Shown here one piece after another: positions 10,693-20,597 of a stretch of 64,000 nt of DNA. The stretch spans positions 28,868,832-28,932,831 of the forward strand of contig OX637332.1 in the NCBI GenBank assembly GCA_951799405.1, read 5' to 3'. How positions within the stretch are numbered: position 1 is the stretch's first letter; each line of letters begins with the position of its first letter. The notes beneath the pieces are model-generated. The model saw only the letters and a program-made list of their open reading frames with translations, was not told where the DNA came from and did no database searches. Origin of the DNA: Agapetus fuscipes (taxonomy: Eukaryota; Arthropoda; Insecta; Trichoptera; Glossosomatidae). A program made the position numbers and the translations under genes.

Positions 10693-11724
10693 GCTAAAAA
10701 GTTTTACTATGTATGCAGTGTAGGTGCCTCGAAGACACTAGTACAGTTTTATTCTAGGAAAACATAAAACTAGTCTTACTGTCTTCACTTATTTCGGTCA
10801 AATCAAAATTCAAGATTTGGCCGGATAACAAAAAAAATTCACACAAAAAATATTATTAACTCTAGTACTTACTTGTATATGACGTATTAAAATGACTTAA
10901 TTAATGTACACACATTTTTCCTTTGTTGACTACAAGTTTGCTCGTGACTCAAAACTTACATTGTTTCTCTTTCTTATTATGCATGACTTGCATTAATGAA
11001 AGTTGAAACATATACATAGCATTTATTTGCGTTTAAATAATTTCCAGTTCACCATATCATACATCCATGGATAAGCGCGTTTCCAAAGGAATTTCAATGT
11101 TATTTCATAGGTAAAAGCTTGAGTCAAAAAGAGACTTATATAGAAAATATCATTTACAAAGAGTGGAAGTGGAACTTATTATTCTGAAAAAATCCCTTGT
11201 CACTTTATTTTCTTGGCAAAGTCAAGATATAAGAAATAAGTGCAGTGTCTTTAGCAACTGAAATGGAATTCGCTCTTAGAAATTAAAGCAACTCTTTGAA
11301 AATGATTTTTACATAAGGCCAGTATTATAAACGTTCCTCAAAGTCCATGCAAGCTTTCCTGACTTTCCAATATTTCATTATTTTAAATATAAATGTAGGC
11401 TTGATGGTTTGGTTTGATTACAATACTGGCACATAGTGAGTTGATTTTGGTTCAGTAGGACTTGAGGCACTTACTGAATATGGCCTAGTAGGTAGCACTC
11501 CATAACTACAAATCAACAAGACTTTTCATGAGAGAAAATATATACTTCTCAACAGACTTTACTTCATATGGATTATTTGTTATTTCTGATTGAAAACTGT
11601 GCTAATAGTGTTTTTTTGCTGCTTCAATGCAGATTAACGATCATCATAGCAATTTGCACCTTCGATAGTGAAGTATGAAAGAGACATTGCGCTATTCTAC
11701 AAAACTAAGAAGCTCTAAAATAAG
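10693..11724. other. Mostly unannotated; possible small TIR element at 11317-11432
   Basis: No coding signal. GCCAGTATTATAAACG near 11318 and GATTACAATACTGGC near 11430 are inverted relative to one another, suggesting a MITE of about 115 bp. I found no second copy. Confidence 0.4.
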
Positions 11725-11876
11725 TTCTGATTCACTTTGCGCAAATGTTACCCCTGTTTCAGGGAAGGTCGGCAAGAGTTGCAGGGCTTATGTTCATTTG
11801 AGATTATTAAAATGTAGGTACGTGTCTACTTGTGGGAATGCATGTAATATATCTTTGCAACTTAGATTATAGATTC
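11725..11876 (+). mobile_element. RTE-like LINE tail, 5-prime truncated
   Basis: Begins within the tail block at GATTCACTTTGC and runs to TTTGCAACTTAGATTATAG. Confidence 0.85.
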
Positions 11877-11944
11877 AGCCTAAAGTCTGCTGTTTCTCAC
11901 ATCTTTCCTTTATGACGATACGTGATTTTATTCTCAGGGCACTT

Positions 11945-12191
11945 AACTTATAGGTTGGTATGAGGCTGACCACCCATACAATAAAAAATGATTCACATTG
12001 CCAATCTCACCCCTGTTTCAGGGAAGGTCAGAAAAAGATGCAGGGTTTTTATGTTTTTTTTAGGTTAGGATTTTAATTTGTAAGTACACATGCAGCGTTT
12101 GTAAGCGTGAACTTATGCGTGTCTGCTTATGGGAATGCATTTTATATGAATTTTAAATGTTAATACATCTTTGCAACTTAGTATATAGATT
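11945..12191 (+). mobile_element. RTE-like LINE tail, complete block
   Basis: Starts CTTAACTTATAGGTTGGTAT and ends TTTGCAACTTAGTATATAG. Preceded by non-LINE sequence. Confidence 0.85.
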
Positions 12192-12479
12192 ACTATTATA
12201 GCCACTGTATCAATACAGGTTATTATATTGTAAAGAGCTTTCTGATTCATAAAATTACTTCTCATAAATGCAACACTGCTACCTGAATAATTATAGTTTT
12301 CAAAATGAATCTGCTCCTTAGAACTATACCATGAGCTTCTCTGATAAATTTCATGTAGGAAAACAAAGTATAAAAGGTCTGATGTCTTGAATAGTCTTGA
12401 CTTGTATTTCCGGAAGGAGGATGCTTCAGTCGCCCTTGAGATAGGACTCTAAGGGGTTTGGTCCTTTTCTTTTTGATCC

Positions 12480-13003
12480 TGGAGTGGGCGCAGGTGCTTG
12501 ACTCCCTGCTGAAAGAAAATCAATGTTATTATTCTAGAAAGCACATGAGATATTTCCTTACTCCATTGTTGAAAGAACTGCATTGGCTTCGTTTTCCGGA
12601 GAGGGTGGTCTACCGTGTTTGTTTGATGGTTTACAAAGCTGTCAATGGTACGGCTCCTTCATACCTGTCTGACATGTTCTCACCTATTGAGATAGATTTG
12701 AGACGCCAAACTCTCAGATCTGCAGGGTGTGGGGTGGTTGACTTAGTCCAGCCGTCACGTCAGACACGCACTAATTTTGGGGACTGTGCTTTCCGGTTTG
12801 CGGGCCCAATGGAGTGGAACAGACTACCACCTAATGTGAGGAAGGCAGAAACTGTTGGTGTCTTTAAAGGAGCACTAAAGACGCATCTTTACAAAAAATC
12901 TTATCCGTGATTTGAGAGGGCCCTTGAGGTGTGACACACACAAAAACGGCGCTCTTCAATTATGTGTACCTTATAAATAAATTATCCTTGTATATATATA
13001 TAG
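12480..13003 (+). mobile_element. L2/CR1-like LINE 3-prime fragment, copy 2
   Basis: The frame 12458-12910 becomes recognisable after about 12555 (LTPLLKELHWLRFPERVVY) and continues to LKTHLYKKS and a stop, closely matching 2570-2909. The 3-prime UTR again contains the GGGCCCTTGAGGTGTGACAC block and ends in a TA run at 12989-13003. The upstream part of the frame does not match and is probably unrelated flank. Confidence 0.88.
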
Positions 13004-13028
13004 GCGAGCATACTACACAGGATATGTA

Positions 13029-13467
13029 ACAGGTCAGGGAAAAGTCTTTTCGCATAATATAGTATGTATATACTTGTAATACAATATCTTTGGCTGTACT
13101 ATTTGTATCTGGCTGGTTTTCATCACATTAAAAAGGGGACATTTCAAAAAAATAATCAAATTGGGAAAATTTTGTTTCCCGATATTTTTCATTTGTTTTT
13201 CTTTCTGTCGAAATGAGCGAATCGGATGAAGAAATGAGATACATTTTAAAATTTTATTACAAAAAAGGGGAAAATGCAAAGCAAGCCGCGAAAAAAATTT
13301 GTGACGTTTATGGACCTAATGCAGTGTCAGTAAGAGTAGCACAAAGTTGGTTTAAGCGTTTTCAATCCGGGAATTTTGATGTCAAAGATGCACCTCTCTC
13401 TGGTCGCCTATACCAATTTTCATATAAAATGCGAAGAAACTTTTTCCCCGACCTATTATATTGCTAC
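13029..13467 (+). mobile_element. Internally deleted mariner element
   Basis: Left end GGTCAGGGAAAAGTCTTTTC (13033) and right end reading, on the minus strand, GGTCGGGGAAAAAGTTTCTT are terminal inverted repeats. The start codon at 13213 opens about 65 codons of a mariner transposase N-terminus: MRYILKFYYKKGENAKQAAK and WFKRFQSGNFDVKD are the paired helix-turn-helix region. After PLSGRL the sequence jumps to the right end, so the DD(34)D catalytic domain is missing. A TA follows the right end. It cannot encode an active transposase. Confidence 0.88.
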
Positions 13468-14660
13468 AAATATGTGATTGTGTGTCTGTGTCTTTTTACT
13501 TGTGTGAGTGTGTCTGTGTCTCTACATGTAGATGCTTAAATAATTGTACTTGTATTTGTTCAATATTCTAAATAGAATATTCTGACAGGGTCTCGCTTGT
13601 GCCAGAATAACTCTTATACATTTATAAATAGAGAACAATATACTTTGCGAGGAGACTTGCATCGGAGATGTCGAGCAATACAGTACTGTGGTGTCAGTGA
13701 GCTTCAGAGAAACACCCACAGATGGCGCTTTGAAACAACTAAACTCATACGCAAAATCGAACAAGCATTCTTCATAAGGAATGAGATTTGAGTCATCAGG
13801 GAGATATTCTATTGATTATCTCAAGGCGTGGTACTTGGCCTCCCAAATCCGGCTCCGCTGGATAACAAGAACCAAGAGGGTCTCAACCTTTCTTCGTAGA
13901 GCTAGCTTCTCGGATAAAGAGTACCAACTGGGTCGATTCCACCCGAAGCCTTGCCTATGTGAGGAGCAGTGCAAATTGCCCCGTAGGTACTGGTAATGAA
14001 TCAGTGGCTTGCACTAAGACGGAAACTCTCCGCCTGCACCACACACACACATACACACACACGTGTGTTACGGAAGGAATCGTGCGGGTGCTTTTGTTAC
14101 CTCCCAAACGGTCCTATCTCTCCGTGCACACATACATACGCAACCGGAAGGACTCGTGCGGATACTTTTGACCTTCCAAACGTAACCCTCCATCTGCGCA
14201 CACATACACACAGCCGGGAGTAATTGTTGGGCAATTTAAGATTCCGACGTTGCTACCCACGCATCGTGGAAGCTGGAACGAGGGACATCGATCTACCGCT
14301 CTGTCCATACACTACCAGACATCCCGCGTGCTCCCAACAAGGAGAGATATCGAGGCTGGACGTCAGCACTCTGTCTCTCCATCTAGTGCTACAAATGAAC
14401 AATAAGTGCTACGACAAGTGTGTAAAGAACTCTAAACGAACCTGACTGTAACAATATTTCACTGTGTAATTAAGGGCATAACAATACTTATAAATTTAAA
14501 TGTCAATAAAAAACTATTCAAACCTTAACAGTACAAAAGAACTCTGAGAACGAGCCAAATGTGAATGGAATCTTAAAATAAATTTAATTGCAGTTTTATT
14601 AAATTTAACTCAAGTAAATTGTAACGATACATTCAAATTAGAAGTTCAAGGTGTCCATGA
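13468..14660. other. Uncharacterised, locally GC-richer region with a CA repeat
   Basis: 13540-13690 resembles 18000-18175 (TTGTACTTGTATTTGTTC, ATTCTAAAT.GAATATTCTG, AGAATAACTCTTATACAT, GTCGAGCAATAC), so a dispersed element is present. 14040-14066 is a CA microsatellite. From 14050 to 14220 a degenerate repeat of 70-80 bp (CCGGAAGGACTCGTGCGG-type) occurs about three times. Short overlapping frames here are compositional and carry no domain. Confidence 0.5.
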
Positions 14661-14677
14661 CAAGATGACAATTGATG

Positions 14678-15045
14678 CTGGAGTGATGTTTTCCGGGATC
14701 TGTTGCCGTGGTCGTTTTAAAACGACAAACACATACTGTAGAAGCAAGATGGTTTGCTGATAGACCCCACAGTTTCACATGCGAAAATACACAGATGTCG
14801 CTGCTGAATTAACAAACTCGCAGTCAAAGTGTGTTTAGTTTGCACATATAAACCCTCAGTGTACACACACTTGCATCACAGTTCTCACCAAGATCATCTT
14901 CATCATCATACTTCACGCTGAAGAAGCCCATCGTAGAAATGGGCGAAACGTCCGGAAGTTCCAGCTCCCACAGACCACGGCAACAGATCCCGGAAAACAT
15001 CACTCCAGCATCATCAGCCGGCCGTGTAAGCCTACAACTCTTATT
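14678..15045 (+). mobile_element. Penelope-like or retrozyme insertion with hammerhead motif at the end of SMOC
   Basis: Flanked by a 17-bp direct duplication, CAAGATGACAATTGATG (14661-14677) and CAAGATGAGAATTGATG (15046-15062), one mismatch. Inside, 14679-14716 and 14976-15012 are inverted copies of one another (TGATGTTTTCCGGGATCTGT and its complement). The + strand holds a hammerhead-type core at 14918-14953. Insertion and duplication are seen directly. Assignment to Penelope-like elements is from the general form of their hammerhead termini. Confidence 0.7.
14918..14953 (+). ncRNA. Hammerhead ribozyme motif
   Basis: CTGAAGA (matches CUGANGA) is followed by a 6-bp stem II (GCCCAT with ATGGGC, loop CGTAGAA), then GAAA and CGTCC. 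This is the conserved catalytic core arrangement of hammerheads found in Penelope-like elements and retrozymes. A short stem III or dimeric action would be needed for cleavage. Activity is not shown. Confidence 0.65.
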
Positions 15046-15339
15046 CAAGATGAGAATTGATGGAGATACTCACTGGGCTCAGGGCTGTGGTTCCCCTTGT
15101 GCACCTCCAGGCAGTTGAGCCACTCGGTGATGCTGATCTTCCTGTCGTGGTTGATGTCGCAGTACCGCGGCAGCTTCTTCCCGCACCGCCTCAGCAGGGG
15201 GTTCTCCATCACCAGGCTGCGGAAGGCCTTCCACTCCTTGCGCTCCAGCATCTTGTTCTTGTTCTTGTCCAGCACCACAAAGCTCCACGTGGCAATCTGC
15301 TCCTCCTTGGACGCGTGCCACTTCAAGTTGTCGGCAGAT
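15045..15339 (-). CDS. SMOC: SMOC exon 10: second EC domain, paired EF-hands, C-terminus
   Basis: Acceptor TTTTTTTTCCAG gives entry in phase 2 at 15339. It encodes residues 376-464 of my model: helix NLKWHASKEEQIATW, EF-hand 1 DKNKNKMLERKE (400-411), then CGKKLPRYC and EF-hand 2 DINHDRKISITE (437-448), and CLEVHKGNHSPEP. This is the SPARC-type extracellular calcium-binding module as placed at the C-terminus of SMOC proteins. At 15074 a strong donor (CCCA|GTGAGT) could splice on. If not used, the frame ends after ten more codons at TGA 15045-15047, inside the transposon junction. No convincing downstream exon was found. GC-rich codons contrast with the AT-rich introns. Confidence 0.9.
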
Positions 15340-15455
15340 CTGGAAAAAAAAAATTCTTGTAAGCAATTTTGCTAACTAAAGTTTTAAACTTTCACTAACA
15401 CATTAATCATGGTCGGTATTATACCTATAATGAATTGCTTTTGTGGTTTTTTGGG

Positions 15456-15568
15456 TTAGACTATGGTCTACATGTAGCGTTTTTTATTTGCCGACGTTTC
15501 GCCTTCACAAGGAGAAGGCATTTTCAAGGAAAGTTCTCTCTCCGCAGATAAAAAAGCTGCATGTAGAC
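15456..15568 (-). repeat. Inverted repeat with degenerate hammerhead-like core
   Basis: TGGTCTACATGTAGC (15459-15474) and GCTGCATGTAGACCA (about 15558-15572) are inverted. Between them the minus strand reads TTGAAAATGCCTTC...GAAGGCGAAACGTCGG, a stem II of six pairs followed by GAAACGTC. The first core box departs from CUGANGA at two positions. Confidence 0.5.
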
Positions 15569-15708
15569 CAGGCTTGTCCAATATCCGGCCCGCGGCAACA
15601 TCTAGTTATTGCACAATATTATGTTCTTCATCTTTTTAAGGCAGCGATTTTTTTCCGCGAAGATTGATGGACTTATTGACAAAAGAATTTCTCAAAATTG
15701 CGTGCCTA

Positions 15709-15728
15709 CCCCCCCCCCCCCCCCCCCC
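15709..15728. repeat. Poly-C tract, 20 bp
   Basis: Uninterrupted C run in the intron between SMOC exons 9 and 10. Length may be imprecise in an assembly. Confidence 0.8.
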
Positions 15729-15999
15729 AAACAGAATTATAAGGAAATCAATGTAAAAATATAATAAGATACTCACGACTAAGCCCCCCAATACACCCTA
15801 ATAAATTAAAGTTATATTGTCCATACTGAACGTAAGAATATAAATATAAGCTATAACCAGCTCTAAAAAAAGAGATATGGACAAAAGTACAACAAAAATA
15901 TTCTATATATAATTCTATAGATAATAATCTTATTTGCAAAGATGTCAAAAATATACCATTTATATTTTCAAATATAAATTTCAAGTTGACAAAGCTTAC

Positions 16000-16757
16000 T
16001 CAAGCCTTCACAAGAAAGAAGAACCAGCCCCCTCGGAACCCCCACTTCAACGGAAGTGGTTGGCGTGAGGCCCGCTCCCTTAGTTGTTAAAATAAGTAAG
16101 TTCCAAATCGCCACATGCGACCCCTTCGGAGATAAAGCAGGCAAGAAGTTACACTACATATGTAGCTTAGTTGCATTGCTGCCTTTTGTTCTATGTAACA
16201 AATATGGCAGTGAATGTTCTGACCGGTCCGTAGCTCAGTGGTAACACTGCGGACTCTGAATGGCGAAGGGTGTGGGTTCGATTCTCGGCGGAGCACAAAA
16301 AATATACCATTTATATTTTCAAATTTGCTCTTCGCTGGGTTGAAAAATTCACAAACCAATACCAATGACCGGTCACCAAAGGTCCATCCAGCCTTACAGT
16401 AACTGGGTCTTGCTTGAGAATTGGCGCTTTGTAGCAACGACGATCAAGCTCGTAAAAAGGTCGATAGCTCAATTGGTAGAATGCTTGCATTCCATGCCGA
16501 GAGCAATGGTTCGATCTCAAAAAAGGTTTACTCAGCCTTCACAAGAAATGAGAACCAGCCCCCTCGGAAGCTGGAAAACCCCCACTTCAACTGAAGTGGT
16601 TGGCGTGAGGCCCGGTCCCTTAGTTGTTAAAATAAGTAAGTTCCAAATCGCCACATGCGACCCCTTCGGAGATAACGCAGGCAAGAAGTTACACTACATG
16701 TGTAGCTTAGTTGCATTGCTGTCTTTTGTTTTATGTAACAAATATGGCAGTGAATGT
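16000..16757 (+). mobile_element. SINE cluster: SINE-A part, SINE-B, SINE-A, with local duplication
   Basis: 16000-16217 is the 3-prime part of SINE-A plus flank. 16223-16440 is SINE-B (CGTAGCTCAGTGG box A, GGTTCGATTCT box B). 16446-16757 is SINE-A (GATAGCTCAATTGG box A). The two SINE-A ends are followed by the same unique sequence (TATGTAACAAATATGGCAGT), so one arose by local tandem duplication with a period of about 530-540 bp. The cluster ends 16 bp from the donor of SMOC exon 9. Confidence 0.82.
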
Positions 16758-16772
16758 GAATTAATAACTCAC

Positions 16773-16869
16773 CCCACGATTCCAGTTCCATTGGTTCCTG
16801 TGATCATCTGGTTCTTCAGAAACTCCATAAGATCTCTCAGGAATGCTCCCTTCATCTGTTCTGGACAAC
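16773..16869 (-). CDS. SMOC: SMOC exon 9: start of the second EC domain
   Basis: Acceptor CGTGTTACAG, phase 1 entry, donor GTGGG|GTGAG, phase 2 exit. Encodes residues 344-376: GCPEQMKGAFLRDLMEFLKNQM plus TGTNGTGIVG. The GCPE...FL..LM..L....M pattern is the first helix of the EC domain in vertebrate SMOC1/2 (GCP followed by a helix before the EF-hands). Phases join exons 8 and 10 without a gap. Confidence 0.88.
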
Positions 16870-17047
16870 CTGTAACACGGAACCAGCAGTTCAGCATCAG
16901 AAATTGGAAATAATAAAATTGTAATCTTGGTTTTATTGATTGCAGAGGCATTAACTTTGTAATCGTTCATCTTAAAAGATAAAAAGTAAAAACAACTTTG
17001 TTTACGATGACTTTGAGTATATTATTTAATTCCAAATAGAGACTGGA

Positions 17048-17355
17048 CATTCTTTTTCCCAACCACACCACTAAACTTCTGCATCATAGTTCCTACGGAC
17101 CAACCCTCTCCGTACATGAAATAATCAAAATTAACAAATTAAAAAATTCCCCTAATACGCTTATCAATAGCATATTAGTACCCAATCCATCCCCTCTGTT
17201 GACCATATTCCCAAGGAAGCGATTCCTAAGAAATGATCCAGATGACGCAAACTCCACACATGGCCGTCCTGCACCCCCTCTCTCTCTCATACCCTCACAC
17301 AATGACACCCTCTAAGATTGATTCCGTTTCTAAAACTTTATAATTAATTTAACCA
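17048..17355. other. SMOC intron 8, nothing recognised
   Basis: A 71-codon minus frame here (17093-17308) has no recognisable domain. The sequence has somewhat higher C content but no repeat that I can match. Confidence 0.5.
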
Positions 17356-17608
17356 CTTGACTTATAGGTTGGTATGCGGCTGACCACCCATGCTGTAAAA
17401 ATGGTTCACTTTGCCAATGTCACCCCTGTTTCAGGGAAGGACGGCAAGAGTTGCAGGGTGTATGTCCATTTGAGATTTGGTTTTTATGTTGTAGGTTCAC
17501 ATGAGGCATGTGCAAGCGCTAACTTGTACGTATCTGGTTGTGAGAATGCATGTAATGTGAATCTCCAATGTAACACATCTTTGCAACTTAGATTAGATTA
17601 GATTAATC
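17356..17608 (+). mobile_element. RTE-like LINE tail, complete block
   Basis: Starts ACTTGACTTATAGGTTGGTA and ends in TTAGATTAGATTAGATT. Upstream sequence is not LINE-derived. Confidence 0.88.
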
Positions 17609-17770
17609 AATTATTAATTAATAATTACCCAATTATATCTGTTGAACCAGGGTCAAAGTTATGGTCAAGTGACCCAAGCGGGGATCGAACCAACGTTATT
17701 CTATTCCAAATACGCTAGAAAGATCAGCCCACTTGCCCCCTCGGCCATAACACTGACAATCTTCACGCTA
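17609..17770 (-). mobile_element. SINE family C
   Basis: On the minus strand, tRNA-like head TTATGGCCGAGGGGGCAAGT (box A region) and GGTTCGATCCCCGC (box B), then CCATAACTTTGACCCTGG, as in the copy at 47205-47466. Confidence 0.8.
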
Positions 17771-17999
17771 TTTTGATTGACCAAAAATAAGAAAAGTTCC
17801 ACTAACCCTCGTCGGACCCACCTGTCTAAAAAATACACAGGTATATTTTGTGGAACACCCAATTCAATTTAGTCTGTGACAGGGCTATTCACTTAACATT
17901 TCATCCACAGTTGATCTGCGCATCATCAATTCTTGTAGGGAAAATTCACTGCAGGCTGCGGATGAGCCATGTCTTTGCTGCTTTAGTACGATACTGTTA

Positions 18000-18180
18000 G
18001 TGTAATTTGTACTTGTATTTGTTCCATATTGTGTAAGTGTTTACTCAAATATTCTAAATGGAATATTCTGGGATGTGCAAGAATAACTCTTATACATCTA
18101 CATATAAATGACCGAGGCCGAAATGCTCTGCAGAAGACTTGTATCTAAGCTGTCGAGCAATACATTTCAAAAGCATATTG
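18000..18180. repeat. Dispersed repeat shared with 13540-13690
   Basis: Same ordered blocks: TTGTACTTGTATTTGTTC, ATTCTAAATGGAATATTCTG, AAGAATAACTCTTATACAT and GTCGAGCAATAC. Related to the TIR element at 22065-22285, which ends in similar ATTCTAAATAGAA sequence. Confidence 0.65.
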
Positions 18181-18554
18181 TATGTGAACCGTATCATAGA
18201 ATTAATGGTGCAAAATAAATAACCGCAATTTTTATTAAATTGATCCTTGTAAAATAGTAACAATACTGTTAACTTCCCTATTGCAGATACGCTTGCTGAG
18301 TTTTTTGTTGGCATCCAGCCTTACATGACTAAGTATAGACCTAACCATCATTATGATGCCTGAATATTACCTGATTATTTCATGCATGAAAAATCCTTTC
18401 AAATAATGTACATAAGTACATGTAATAAGGTAATTGCAGTGGTAGGGAAAACGGTTTAAAATACTATGGTTGTGTAGAGTGAATTTCAAGGATCACAACC
18501 GTATATTTTTTATGTAGTAAAAATAAAGATATTATTAATGATTTTTAAAAATAA

Positions 18555-18872
18555 AATGCTGAGAATTTGAATCCCGCCAAAACGCAGCGAGGCCGACTAG
18601 CCACGCTGTGACGTCAAAATGACGTAGATGGATTCGACAATCTTCGACGGCCTAACGGTACACTCCATAGATCCGAAGATCCTTCGTCGTCAAATCCGCC
18701 TAAATAAAAAAATGCCCTGTTGTACCGGAAATCAAAAATGCTCAGATTTCAAAGAGCTATAATTTAAAAACTAAGCCAGATTTTATTTTTCTACAAACGC
18801 AGATGCATTTTTTAAAATGTAGTCTATCAGTTTATGAAATAAAACAAATATATGAAATTACCCTATTCATGC
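18555..18872. repeat. Dispersed element E, copy 1
   Basis: Shares about 300 bp with 29028-29630, including AAAACGCAGCG, GCTGTGACGTCAAA, GGCCTAACGGTAC, CTCCATAGATCCGAAG and TGAAATAAAA...TTACCCTATT. Family unknown. Confidence 0.75.
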
Positions 18873-19013
18873 AATTTTTGATCTTTTATTTTGCATTTTG
18901 CATGCATTGAAGGAAAACATAAATGAAAAAAATATATGAAGGAATTTTACACATTTCAAAATATCAAAAACGTTGTGATGTCTCATGCTTGGGTTGCTAG
19001 ACCTATATCACCA

Positions 19014-19262
19014 CCTTAAAGGTAAAACTGAATAAATGCTTATTCACTGATTTGAGAGACCGTGTATAAAACATTTTATTGGGTGTAACTTCTCATAGTA
19101 AGTGAACTAATTATAAGGAAGTGCTTATAAAAAACTTCTAAACTACAGAATTGTCACACTATTTTAGTGTTTTCTCTTGTAGAAAATAGAAAACAAGGTG
19201 CATTTATCTGATGATTCCATGTTAGCTTCATATGTCATTTTTTCAGTTTTAACTTTAAGGTA
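19014..19262. mobile_element. MITE family F (CCTTAAAGGTAAAACTGAAT termini)
   Basis: Inverted termini ACCTTAAAGGTAAAACTGAA and TTCAGTTTTAACTTTAAGGT. Interior TTTTATTGGGTGTAACTTCT and CATGTTAGCTTCATATGTCA are conserved in copies at 42195-42452, 60103-60328 and, interrupted, 39190-39630. Confidence 0.82.
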
Positions 19263-19350
19263 TCGATATAATCTATAATCTAAATTGCAATAGTTTACAT
19301 TTAAAATTCATATAACATGCATTCCGATAATCAGACACGTTTAAGTTAGC
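19263..19350 (-). mobile_element. RTE-like LINE tail fragment
   Basis: TATAATCTATAATCTAAATT then TTTAAAATTCATATAACATG and CAGACACGTTTAAGTT: the 3-prime third of the tail block on the minus strand. Confidence 0.7.
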
Positions 19351-19404
19351 CGCGACGTTCAATAGCAACAATCACAGAGCTCACCAAATTAATCGTCCTA
19401 ATAT

Positions 19405-19578
19405 TATTAGATATGAGGACAACAGGCAAGACGTGGAAAGACCACGAGCAAGATGGCTGGATGGAGTGGTGGGGGATTGCCGTGCAGTGGGAATATGGGA
19501 CTGGAGGAGGAAGATGTTGGATAGACAGCGCTGACAGCGGTTGATGAGGGAGGCCAAGACCCACCCCGGGTCGTCATG
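19405..19578 (+). pseudogene. C-terminal scrap of a third LINE
   Basis: One frame reads QDVERPRARWLDGVVGDCRA then VGIWDWRRKMLDRQR, stop, QRLMREAKTHPG. The RPRxRWLD...DWRRK..DR..WR...EAKTHPG pattern is the C-terminus of a non-LTR element distinct from the LINE at the left edge. Similar scraps lie at 37095-37205 and 49195-49290. Confidence 0.7.
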
Positions 19579-19597
19579 CCAATGATAATGGTGATGA

Positions 19598-19896
19598 TGA
19601 TGAGGACAACCGGTCTGTAGTCTATTGGTTTACACTTCTGACTCGTAAATGGAAGGTTGTGGGTTTGAATCCCGGCAGAGCATAAAAAATATACCATTTA
19701 TACTATTAAATATGCTTTTCGCTGGGTTGAAAACCTCATATACCTTACCAAAGACCGGTCACCAAAGGTCCATCTAGCCTTACAGTAGCACTGGGCCTTG
19801 TTGGAGGATTGGCGCTTTCTATAGCAACGACCAAGCTCGCAGAGGGCTCTTGAGGTGTGATACACACAAAACAGTGCTCATCACATAAATCATCCT
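19598..19896 (+). mobile_element. SINE-B, complete
   Basis: Head with ACCGGTCTGTAGTCTATTGG and GGTTTGAATCCCGG (degenerate box B), body with AAATATACCATTTATACT, tail with AGAGGGCTCTTGAGGTGTGA and AAACAGTGCTCA, end AAATCATCC. Confidence 0.88.
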
Positions 19897-20007
19897 AATA
19901 GTAAAGGAAACCTCATAGACATTAGGATTCCTTTTTCTCAATAAAAGATGAAAGACAGAAAAAGAATTGTGAATTGTAGAAGAGCATATGATTTCTTGTT
20001 CACGCAC

Positions 20008-20200
20008 CTTTCATAGGTCTTGACGGTGCAGGCAGTGCCTCGCATCTTGGGTTCTGATCTTTGACGGATGTTCCTGGGATTGGTTTCCCAGAATCTTGGG
20101 TCACGCACCAGCAATAACCGGTTGAGTTGTAGCACTGATTTCTTTGGTAGCGACCATCTGCCGTACATTCTGGCACATACAGCACTGTGTCTCCGTTTTT
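20008..20200 (-). CDS. SMOC: SMOC exon 8: thyroglobulin type-1 domain
   Basis: Acceptor GGAATTTTGCAG, phase 0. Donor AAAG|GTGCGTG, phase 1. Encodes residues 280-343, with LYVPECTADGRYQRNQCYN, GYCWCVTQDSGKPIPGTSV and PRC. The CWCV motif (309-312) and IPGT are diagnostic of thyroglobulin type-1 domains. The first of the six cysteines (C268) is in exon 7. In SMOC proteins these domains sit before the EC module, as here. Confidence 0.93.
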
Positions 20201-20218
20201 CTGCAAAATTCCAAAAGA

Positions 20219-20507
20219 TCCGTCCATAAATTACGTCATCGATTTTGGCCGATTTTGGACGACCCCCCCCCCTCTTACAATCATCTTATAGTCATTATCT
20301 AATGACCCCCCCCCCCCCCTCTTGCTGTAATAATGGATGAGCTTAATAATTAATAATGTTATATTACTTACATAATATTTTGTATATGTTGTAGAAATTG
20401 GTATTTACAAGAACGACGTCACTTTTGGTACTCATACATCATTTGCCATCATCCGCAGACCCCCCCCCCCCCCTTAATGCGAATGACGTAATATATGGAC
20501 AGCCCCA
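20219..20507. mobile_element. Palindromic MITE with poly-C/G runs abutting the TY exon
   Basis: Termini CGTCCATAAATTACGTCATC and ATGACGTAATATATGGACAG are inverted. Three C runs of 9-14 bp lie near 20262, 20306 and 20460. This form (GTCCATAxATTACGTCA with G runs) is familiar from MITEs in several invertebrates. The left end lies about 18 bp upstream of the exon 8 acceptor. Confidence 0.8.
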
Positions 20508-20597
20508 AATCACTATAGTTAACATATCAAAAAAGAGTAATTATTGACATGAGTGTCAATGCATATCAAACGTCACACAAAAAACAAGTACCTACAC

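Noticed and set aside
13781..14445. Cluster of short + strand frames near the CA repeat
   Set aside because: Low-complexity His/Thr runs and several competing frames; no homology recognised.
15057..15375. Open frames on the + strand and other minus frames over SMOC exon 10
   Set aside because: Shadows of the GC-rich coding exon; only one frame carries the EF-hand pattern.
16223..16300. tRNA gene candidates at SINE heads (also 21478, 27615, 37590, 62548)
   Set aside because: Boxes A and B are present, but no complete cloverleaf was seen and each is joined to a SINE body.
20262..20475. Poly-C runs as sequencing errors
   Set aside because: Three runs occur at equivalent places of a known MITE type, so they are genuine, though exact lengths may be off.
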